Below, one piece after another: positions 1-5,259 of a DNA stretch of 5,259 bases. Under the pieces are notes generated by a model, which was not told where the DNA came from, did no database searches, and worked only from the letters and a program-made list of their open reading frames with translations. Both the position numbers and the translations under genes were made by a program. Numbering within the stretch: the first letter of the stretch is position 1; each line of letters starts with the position of its first letter. This DNA is from JBFGJY01 sp041576975 (GTDB lineage: Bacteria; Pseudomonadota; Gammaproteobacteria; UBA4575), in the NCBI GenBank assembly GCA_041576975.1, contig JBFGJY010000108.1, positions 1 to 5,259 on the forward strand, given 5' to 3'.

Positions 1-732
1 AACACGGCACAAATCGTTCAAGAAAATAATACGATTTTAATCACTCATCCTTACAGCATGGGTAATGGTGCAGCAATTAAATCCGGTGCCCGGGCAGCAA
101 CAGGCGACATTCTTATAACTATGGACGCAGATGGTCAACATGACCCTCAAGATATCAAAAAGTTATTGGAGAAAATGGATGAAGGCTTTGAGATGGTAGT
201 AGGAGCTAGAGGTTATAAATCACAAGCAGGTAGACGTAGATGGTTTGGCAATCAACTCTACAATTATATTGCTAGCCTCATTGTTGGAAAAAAAGTCAAA
301 GATTTAACTTCAGGATTTAGGGTCGTTAATACAAAAAAGTTTAAAAGTTTCTTGCATATGTTGCCAAATGGATTTTCATATCCCACAACTATAACAATGG
401 CGTTTTTTAGGAGCGGTTATCCTATTGCCTATGTGCCAATCGAAACTAATAAAAGAGCAGGACAAAGTCATTTGCACTTACTCAAAGATGGACTTAGATT
501 TCTAATAATTATTTTTAAGATTGGTACATTATATTCCCCTTTAAAAATATTCGCACCATCCAGTGCCTTTCTTTTTTTAACTGGTCTAGCTTATTATGGA
601 TATACTTACTCAAGTATTGGAAGATTTACTAATATGAGCGCACTACTGTTTATTGTATCCATGATTGTATTTATGATAGGCCTTGTATCCGAGCAAATAA
701 CTGTACTGTTATATAAACCTTCTCGTGACTAA
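1..732 (+). CDS. GT2-family glycosyltransferase (polyprenyl-phosphate sugar transferase type), 5' truncated
   Basis: The frame is open from the first base to a TAA stop, giving 243 residues of the C-terminal part. An ATG at 58 is internal: the coding sequence before it already reads like the family (residues 11-30 carry the GNGAAIKSG segment that precedes the A-x-G-D strand). The metal and nucleotide-binding DxD lies in DADGQHDP (residues 42-49). Further family marks are DLTSGFRV near residue 102 and RAGQSH at 152-157. After the GT-A domain come two hydrophobic segments, about residues 183-203 and 212-233, which should anchor the protein in the inner membrane. This layout resembles dolichol/undecaprenyl-phosphate sugar synthases (DPM1/GtrB/ArnC-like), which move a sugar from a nucleotide donor to a polyprenyl phosphate. 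The missing start, probably 60-75 residues, would hold the first Rossmann strand and the DDGS motif. Donor sugar and acceptor cannot be read from the sequence; direct transfer to a lipid-linked oligosaccharide is the alternative. It is the first visible gene of the cluster, 12 nt before the next. Confidence 0.9.
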   Translation, partial: NTAQIVQENNTILITHPYSMGNGAAIKSGARAATGDILITMDADGQHDPQDIKKLLEKMDEGFEMVVGARGYKSQAGRRRWFGNQLYNYIASLIVGKKVKDLTSGFRVVNTKKFKSFLHMLPNGFSYPTTITMAFFRSGYPIAYVPIETNKRAGQSHLHLLKDGLRFLIIIFKIGTLYSPLKIFAPSSAFLFLTGLAYYGYTYSSIGRFTNMSALLFIVSMIVFMIGLVSEQITVLLYKPSRD

Positions 733-733
733 C

Positions 734-747
734 GAGACATTACATTG
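734..747 (+). promoter_or_regulatory. Weak ribosome binding site and TTG start of the DUF354 gene
   Basis: A short GAG at 734-736 sits 8 nt before a TTG codon at 745-747. No ATG or GTG lies between the upstream TAA (730-732) and this codon. The residues directly after TTG match the conserved start of the DUF354 family, so TTG is the best start. The weak site and rare start suggest low translation or dependence on ribosomes ending the preceding gene 12 nt away. Confidence 0.55.
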
Positions 748-1821
748 CGTATTCTATTCGATATAGCACACCCAGCTCACGTTCATTTTTTTAAGAACCC
801 AGCGCGAATACTGCGTGATCGTGGCCATGAAATATTGTTTACAAGCAGAAAAAAAGACGTTGCGTTGGAATTACTTGATGAGCTTGAGATTGACCATAGA
901 CCCATATCAAGTTTAAACAAAAAGGGTAGCTTGATAGGTTTTGCATCAGAACTTATCAAAAGAGATTTTGCACTATGGAAGATCGCAAATAAATTTAAAC
1001 CTGATGCAATGGCAGCTATAGGCGGGACATTTATCGCACATGTGGGAATAATAAATCGTGCAAAATCACTTGTCTTTTATGATACTGAAAATGCAGCATT
1101 ACAAAATGCGATTACATACCCTTTTGCATCATGTGTAGTCGTCCCTTCGTGTTACAAGGCTTGGTTACCAAAGAATCGACATATTCGTTATCGAGGTTAT
1201 CATGAGCTATCTTATTTGCATCCCCGTTATTTTAGCGCAGACCGGAATCTAGCTGAACAAAATGGTTTGTCTACATCAAAGCCAACTTTTTTGCTGCGCT
1301 TGGTATCTTGGCAGGCCAATCATGACATTGGAGAGCAAGGATGGACTACAGAATTACTGAGTTCACTAATTAGTTTTCTTAGCCCGAAAGGTAAGGTAAT
1401 TATTTCAGCTGAAAGTCCTTTGCCTGCAGAATTTCAATCTCTGCGCTATCAAGGCAAAGCAAGTGAGATACATCATGTAATGGCATTTTGTCGTTTATTT
1501 ATTGGCGAAAGCGCAACGATGGCCTCCGAATCAGCTGTAATGGGCATACCAGCTATTTATGCCGCCACCACAGGCCGCGGCTATACTGATGAGCAAGAGT
1601 CTCGGTATGGATTAGTCAAAAATATAAGACACTTAGATTGGGATACTCTTAAACCTGCAATAGATGAAATTTTAGTTAAGTCACCGCAATACTGGCAAAA
1701 TTCTGTGGATCAAATGCTAAAAGACACGATTGATGTATCAGAATTTACCGCGAACTGCATAGAGCGGTTTCCGGAAGCACTACATAATTATCATTCTAAA
1801 TTAACTCATTTGTCATCATAG
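745..1821 (+). CDS. DUF354 family protein, predicted GT-B-fold glycosyltransferase-like enzyme
   Basis: This 358-residue protein has the usual length for DUF354 (about 335-360). It opens with MRILFDIAHPAHVHFFKN, the family signature: a first Rossmann strand followed by an H-P-A-H-V-H loop (residues 9-14). A glycine pair in AAIGGTFIAHVG (G93-G94) and the D-T-E-N stretch at 113-116 fit the N-terminal domain. The C-terminal domain carries GESATMASESAVMGIPAIY (254-272), which resembles the nucleotide-sugar-binding region of GT-B enzymes such as MurG and WecB-type epimerases. There is no signal peptide or membrane segment, so it should be cytoplasmic. DUF354 has no settled biochemical role that I know of; the fold and the location in a polysaccharide cluster suggest sugar transfer or nucleotide-sugar processing. 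It starts at TTG and ends 1 nt before the amidotransferase ATG, implying translational coupling. The family call is firm; the enzymatic role is inference. Confidence 0.88.
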   Translation: MRILFDIAHPAHVHFFKNPARILRDRGHEILFTSRKKDVALELLDELEIDHRPISSLNKKGSLIGFASELIKRDFALWKIANKFKPDAMAAIGGTFIAHVGIINRAKSLVFYDTENAALQNAITYPFASCVVVPSCYKAWLPKNRHIRYRGYHELSYLHPRYFSADRNLAEQNGLSTSKPTFLLRLVSWQANHDIGEQGWTTELLSSLISFLSPKGKVIISAESPLPAEFQSLRYQGKASEIHHVMAFCRLFIGESATMASESAVMGIPAIYAATTGRGYTDEQESRYGLVKNIRHLDWDTLKPAIDEILVKSPQYWQNSVDQMLKDTIDVSEFTANCIERFPEALHNYHSKLTHLSS

Positions 1822-1822
1822 C

Positions 1823-3676
1823 ATGTGCGGTATTGCTGGCTGGTTTTCACAAAACCCAACAATAGATAACGCACAAAAAATTTTGCAGGCAATGATAGCT
1901 GCAATTGCACATCGCGGGCCTGACGGTAATGATATTTATACATCGCAACACGTCGGATTAGCACATACACGCCTCGCCATTATAGATATCAACGGCGGAA
2001 AACAACCTATGCAAACTGAAGATGGCGAATTTGTAATTACTTTTAATGGAGAAATATACAATTACCGCGCACTTAGAAAAGAATTAATTTCGAAAGGTAG
2101 TATTTTTCACACTGAATCAGATACGGAAGTCATTCTTCAGCTTTACCATCAATATGGGTGGAGGGGTTTCAACCGTTTACGTGGTATGTATGCCTTTGCA
2201 CTTTGGGACTCAAGACTTAAATCAGCTCTACTTGTCCGTGACCCAATAGGAATAAAACCTCTTTTTGTGAGCACACTTCCGGATAAGAGTTTAGTGTTTG
2301 GCTCAGAGGCAAAGGCAATACTTGCGTATAATAATAATCGTACGGAAATGGATCCTGCAGCACTTCATTTGCTGCTTAATTTTCGTTATCTGCCTGGTGA
2401 TGTGACAATGTTTCAAAACATAAGACAATTAGCACCTGGCACAGTATTTATTTGGAATACAAATGGCAAACAAGAGCTACACAAACTAGAACCAAAGCCT
2501 TCTGATTCAAAAAATAGTTTACTGGAAATATTTGCAGAAGCCGTTGATATACACTGCACAGCTGATGTTGAAGTTGGTTGCTACTTGTCTGGGGGAATCG
2601 ATTCAGCAACAATTTGTGCACTAGCAAAACGTTCAGGTCGAAATCTAAGAAGTTTCACATTGAATGCTGGTGATGATCCTAACGAAGCTGAGAATGCTGC
2701 TACTACTGCTAGACTTCTTGGTGTTGAAAATATTTGTGAAACGATACCTTCAGAAGTATCTGACATATCCCGTTTAATCAGACATCTAGAAGTACCTAAG
2801 ATTAATGCTTATCAGGTAAGTAGACTTGCATGGCATACATCAAGACATGTAAAAGTTGTACTTTCAGGCCTCGGTGCTGATGAATTGTTTTATGGATATA
2901 ACGCTCATCGGATATTCAATCGGTCATATCAAATTAATCGGTACATACCATCCCAAATTGCACACAAAGTTGCAAACATAGCGGACTTTCTTGTTGAAAA
3001 GATAACTCCCATACCATGGACTGAGCCACAACGCGCATTAGAAATTTTTGGCGCCTCAAGTAATTGGCCAAGAGCATATGGGTTACTGCGTAATGTCTGG
3101 GACTCAACAAGTATGCGTAATTTCATTTATGGGCCACGCATGCTTGACTCAGATTTACCTGATGCATTCAACACATTAGAAAATTTGTGGCCTACACATG
3201 ACGACCCCGTTAAATCCATGGCTTTATTTGAATGGAAAAATAAGATGGTAAACGACCTTCTCTGGCAAGAGGATCGAGTAAGTATGGCAGAGGGTTTAGA
3301 AGTACGAGTGCCATATTTAGATATAAATTTTGCAAATAAAGTTAACTCAATGGAACGAAATGTGTTAATGCCTAGAGGCGAACTTAAAGGTTACATGAAG
3401 CAAATGATAAGTGGCGTTCTACCTGCACAAATTCTTAAAAGGCCCAAAAGTGGGTTTCAAGTAGATGCGCCTATGTTTGTGAAAAACTCATTAAAGCCAC
3501 TGCTTAATAGGTGGCTATCTCCTGAATGTATCGCTCACTATGGACTGTTTAATCCATCATTTGTTGAAAGTGTTCTAAAGCAACCACCAAAAAAATGGCT
3601 TCGATGGCACTATTTTATGATTTACCTAATGCTCTCAACACATATTTGGGTTGCTGAATTTGAGGATAGTAAGTGA
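1823..3676 (+). CDS. asnB: Asparagine synthase (glutamine-hydrolysing)-like amidotransferase
   Basis: This 617-residue cytoplasmic protein has two domains. The N-terminal class II glutaminase domain begins MCGIAGWF, so Cys2 becomes the N-terminal nucleophile once Met is removed. Arg50, Asn75-Gly76-Glu77 and Asp100 of the glutamine pocket are all present. The synthetase domain has the PP-loop SGGIDS at 256-261 for ATP, LSGLGADELFYGY at 347-359, EDRVSMAEGLEVRVPYLD at 483-500 and the R-P-K-S-G-F segment at 540-545. The family moves ammonia from glutamine to an AMP-activated carboxylate. Free asparagine synthesis is possible, but in this setting amidation of a sugar acid is attractive, as reported for the asnB-like wbpS of Pseudomonas aeruginosa O-antigen loci. 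Its length is nearer to AsnB paralogues of polysaccharide clusters (about 610-630) than to Escherichia coli AsnB (554). The start needs the N-terminal Cys at position 2, so ATG 1823 is secure; I see no clear Shine-Dalgarno and coupling to the gene 1 nt upstream is likely. Odd points: Leu350 where E. coli AsnB has Glu348, and an altered D-E-P-type motif (E323-V-P325). Confidence 0.93.
   Translation: MCGIAGWFSQNPTIDNAQKILQAMIAAIAHRGPDGNDIYTSQHVGLAHTRLAIIDINGGKQPMQTEDGEFVITFNGEIYNYRALRKELISKGSIFHTESDTEVILQLYHQYGWRGFNRLRGMYAFALWDSRLKSALLVRDPIGIKPLFVSTLPDKSLVFGSEAKAILAYNNNRTEMDPAALHLLLNFRYLPGDVTMFQNIRQLAPGTVFIWNTNGKQELHKLEPKPSDSKNSLLEIFAEAVDIHCTADVEVGCYLSGGIDSATICALAKRSGRNLRSFTLNAGDDPNEAENAATTARLLGVENICETIPSEVSDISRLIRHLEVPKINAYQVSRLAWHTSRHVKVVLSGLGADELFYGYNAHRIFNRSYQINRYIPSQIAHKVANIADFLVEKITPIPWTEPQRALEIFGASSNWPRAYGLLRNVWDSTSMRNFIYGPRMLDSDLPDAFNTLENLWPTHDDPVKSMALFEWKNKMVNDLLWQEDRVSMAEGLEVRVPYLDINFANKVNSMERNVLMPRGELKGYMKQMISGVLPAQILKRPKSGFQVDAPMFVKNSLKPLLNRWLSPECIAHYGLFNPSFVESVLKQPPKKWLRWHYFMIYLMLSTHIWVAEFEDSK
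3662..3676 (+). promoter_or_regulatory. Ribosome binding site and GTGA stop/start overlap
   Basis: GAGGA at 3662-3666 is a good Shine-Dalgarno match, 6 nt before a GTG start at 3673-3675. That GTG overlaps the TGA stop of the amidotransferase (3674-3676), forming a 4-nt GTGA overlap typical of translationally coupled genes. The nearby ATG at 3677 is in another frame and meets a TAA two codons later, so GTG is the real start. Confidence 0.75.
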
Positions 3677-4857
3677 ATGATAATTTGTTAACTAAGAAAC
3701 TAGATCACATCCTAGATCAGGTTTATATGTGGAGCAGCGATCGACAGTTTCGTGGACACAATAAACATGATGCATTAAACAGCCCTATTTTAAGAACACT
3801 ATTGGGCTGGAGCAAATGGAGTAGGATATTTGCCATCCAAAGTGTAATGAGATTACCAATTAATGTGAGATCTTTGCTATTTATCCCTTACTCTTACAAT
3901 CCTAAAGGCTTGTCACTATTTATTAGAGGATTACTATATCGTTATCAATCTCATCAACGCGAAATACATTTGGTAGAAGCTCAAAACTTACTCGATTTAC
4001 TTCTAGAATTACGTTCGCCAGGTAATTGGAGTGGGATTTGTTGGGGCTATCATTACCCATGGCAAGATCTTGGGTTCTATGCGAAAACTAACACACCTAA
4101 TGCAGTAGTAACTTGCTTTGTATGCGAAGCTTTTCTTGATGCCTATCGCGGAACTAAAGAGCCCAAGTTTCTAGATACCGTTGGTAAGGCAATTGAATTT
4201 CTATTGAATGATTTAGTTGAATTAAAAAATTCTCCGACTGAACTATGCCTATCTTATATGCCTATGCCTATGAAAATGCGAGTTATGGATGTTAGTATTT
4301 TGATTGGATCGGTAATAAGCCAATATTGTGTTCTTTCCAATAAGATGGAACATATGAACAATTCAAAGCGTTTAGTAAATTATGTCGTAAATCAACAAAC
4401 TGATTACGGTGCATGGTATTACACCGATCCATCAGGGGATTCACATATCAAACATGACAATTATCATACAGGATTCATACTGGATGCATTATGGAAATAT
4501 ATACAAGCAACAAACGATAATAAATACCTTGATGCCTATCTTCTCGGGCTTGAATTTTACGCTAAATCATTGTTCAACATGGATGGATCACCAAGGTGGA
4601 TGAGTGACAAAGACTATCCTCATGACATTCACGGCGCTGCACAAGGTATCATCACTTTTAGTAGACATCTTGATACTTACCCCGAATTAAGCCAAAGAAT
4701 TGCATCCTGGGCAATTAATAATATGTACAACGATTGTGGTCGTTTTTATTACCAACAAACCTCAGTTTATATAAAACGTTTTACATTACTTCGCTGGTGC
4801 AATGCATGGATGGCATTAGCTTTAGCAACTCTAAATCTAGAACTCAATAGACAATGA
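3673..4857 (+). CDS. Uncharacterised protein with a predicted (alpha/alpha) toroid fold, polysaccharide-cluster type
   Basis: I cannot assign a function to this 394-residue protein. It is mostly helical, with Trp/His/Asp-rich loops spaced along the chain in the way of (alpha/alpha)6-barrel proteins such as six-hairpin glycosidases, heparinase II/III N-domains and C5-epimerase C-domains. Visible blocks are GICWGYHYPWQD (121-132), TPNAVVTCFVCEAFLDAY (141-158), SYMP then a Met-rich stretch (194-205), GAWYY (246-250), KHDNYHTGFILDAL (260-273), PHDIHGAAQG (316-325) and LRWCNAWMALALATL near the end (373-387). Relatives in surface-polysaccharide loci are sometimes labelled delta-aminolevulinic acid dehydratase, a label I believe is wrong because nothing here resembles HemB. 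Asp262, His265, His317, Asp318 and His320 are candidate catalytic or ligand residues. I see no convincing signal peptide, so it is probably cytoplasmic, which argues for precursor modification rather than export-stage cleavage. It overlaps the amidotransferase by 4 nt and precedes the methyltransferase by 3 nt, so it is likely made with both. Roles consistent with this are glycan epimerase, lyase or hydrolase, or a non-catalytic glycan-binding partner. Confidence 0.72.
   Translation: MNDNLLTKKLDHILDQVYMWSSDRQFRGHNKHDALNSPILRTLLGWSKWSRIFAIQSVMRLPINVRSLLFIPYSYNPKGLSLFIRGLLYRYQSHQREIHLVEAQNLLDLLLELRSPGNWSGICWGYHYPWQDLGFYAKTNTPNAVVTCFVCEAFLDAYRGTKEPKFLDTVGKAIEFLLNDLVELKNSPTELCLSYMPMPMKMRVMDVSILIGSVISQYCVLSNKMEHMNNSKRLVNYVVNQQTDYGAWYYTDPSGDSHIKHDNYHTGFILDALWKYIQATNDNKYLDAYLLGLEFYAKSLFNMDGSPRWMSDKDYPHDIHGAAQGIITFSRHLDTYPELSQRIASWAINNMYNDCGRFYYQQTSVYIKRFTLLRWCNAWMALALATLNLELNRQ
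4244..4272 (+). repeat. TATGCC hexamer microrepeat coding for alternating Met-Pro
   Basis: TATGCC occurs at 4244-4249 and again in tandem at 4257-4268, followed by a partial copy (TATG) to 4272. The tandem part encodes M-P-M-P-M (residues 196-200) of the toroid protein, continuing into K-M-R-V-M. Six-base unit changes keep the reading frame, so copy number could vary without breaking the gene. It is short and may be chance. Confidence 0.6.
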
Positions 4858-4860
4858 AAT

Positions 4861-5259
4861 ATGCACGATATAGAGCCTTCAAATATAAAAGATCGACCCA
4901 CACTGACACGTGAGATAAAAGATTTTTGGTCGCGCAACGTCAATGCCGAGCGTATTATGGGAAATCCTATTTCTCAATATTCGAGAGGTGAAGACAACTA
5001 CTTTGCAGAGCTTGAAGCACAAAGATATCGTTCACATCGCCATTTAATTCCTTGGATAAATTCCATGAAATCAGGGAAAACCGTGCTTGAATTAGGCTGT
5101 GGTATTGGCATGGACACTTTTATGATGGCAAAAAATGGCCTCAGCGTCACAGCTCTAGACCTTACTCAAGTAGGAGTTCAAACTGCAAAAAATCGGTTCC
5201 AAAAATGCCACCTCAATAGCTCCTTTTTGGTTGGTTACGCAGGAGTACTACCTCTAAAA
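4861..5259 (+). CDS. Class I SAM-dependent methyltransferase, 3' truncated
   Basis: An open frame runs from ATG 4861 to the last base, giving the first 133 residues. SAM-binding motif I is VLELGCGIGMD (75-85), with E77 and the G-C-G-I-G loop. The next strand, VTALDLT (97-102), ends in the acidic residue Asp100 that should hold the SAM ribose. The N-terminal stretch REIKDFWSRNV followed by YFAELEAQRYRSHRHLIPW (about 48-65) is typical of a Methyltransf_25/11-type subfamily with a W-containing lead-in helix and a Y-F-x-E-x-E-x-x-R-Y segment. It is cytoplasmic, with no signal or membrane segment. The substrate is decided by the missing C-terminal half; a sugar or glycan-chain methyltransferase is suggested by the cluster, but quinone or small-molecule substrates cannot be excluded. 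The start lies 3 nt after the preceding stop and has no clear Shine-Dalgarno, so coupling is likely. An earlier ATG at 4854, overlapping that stop, is in another frame and closes after about 19 codons. Confidence 0.85.
   Translation, partial: MHDIEPSNIKDRPTLTREIKDFWSRNVNAERIMGNPISQYSRGEDNYFAELEAQRYRSHRHLIPWINSMKSGKTVLELGCGIGMDTFMMAKNGLSVTALDLTQVGVQTAKNRFQKCHLNSSFLVGYAGVLPLK

Noticed and set aside
58..60. ATG as the start of the glycosyltransferase
   Set aside because: The frame continues upstream to the window edge with family-like residues, so this Met is internal and the gene is cut by the window.
733..744. Possible promoter or terminator in the largest intergenic gap
   Set aside because: Twelve bases cannot hold either, and no hairpin is visible; there is no gene-free stretch over 12 nt in the window.
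2581..2766. Minus-strand 61-codon open frame
   Set aside because: It lies wholly opposite the PP-loop region of the amidotransferase, has no family resemblance and no sign of its own promoter or ribosome site.
2908..2942. Two AATCGGT copies about 18 nt apart
   Set aside because: They are short, lie inside conserved coding sequence and have no partner elsewhere, so chance or codon usage explains them.
2929..3126. Minus-strand 65-codon open frame
   Set aside because: It is antisense to the conserved synthetase domain and shows no recognisable motif.
4409..4603. Plus-strand 64-codon open frame inside the toroid gene
   Set aside because: It is in another frame of a well-supported gene and its low-complexity His/Ile/Tyr content is that of a shadow translation.
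4854..4916. Short open frame starting at an ATG that overlaps the toroid stop (ATGA)
   Set aside because: It looks like a coupled start but closes after about 19 codons, while the methyltransferase frame from 4861 is clearly coding.

Overview
The window is a compact plus-strand gene cluster from a bacterium. Hand-sampled lines run from roughly 27 to 45% G+C, so the DNA is AT-rich overall. The gene families (polyprenyl-type GT2 glycosyltransferase, DUF354 GT-B-like protein, asparagine-synthase-type amidotransferase, predicted alpha/alpha-toroid protein, class I methyltransferase) are those of a surface-polysaccharide locus (O-antigen, capsule or exopolysaccharide). A Gram-negative host is a reasonable guess, but nothing here fixes the lineage.

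Layout: 1-732 is the C-terminal part of a membrane-anchored GT2 glycosyltransferase, cut by the left edge. 745-1821 is a DUF354 protein starting at TTG. 1823-3676 is a two-domain glutamine-dependent asparagine-synthase-like amidotransferase. 3673-4857 is a 394-residue protein of no firmly known function with the look of an (alpha/alpha) toroid, starting at GTG. 4861-5259 is the N-terminal part of a SAM-dependent methyltransferase, cut by the right edge. Gaps between genes are 12 nt, 1 nt, a 4-nt overlap and 3 nt. There is no room for internal promoters or terminators between genes, and I see none, so all five genes are probably read from one transcript that starts left of the window and continues past its right end.

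How the genes may work together (inference): the GT2 enzyme would load or transfer a sugar at the inner membrane on a polyprenyl carrier; the DUF354 protein would act as a second, GT-B-fold sugar-handling enzyme; the amidotransferase would use glutamine nitrogen and ATP to turn a carboxylate, plausibly a uronic acid, into a carboxamide; the methyltransferase would cap or decorate a sugar; and the toroid protein would bind, epimerise or cleave a glycan. The most informative points are the amidotransferase, whose glutaminase site is canonical while its acceptor-side motifs are not, and the uncharacterised toroid protein beside it.
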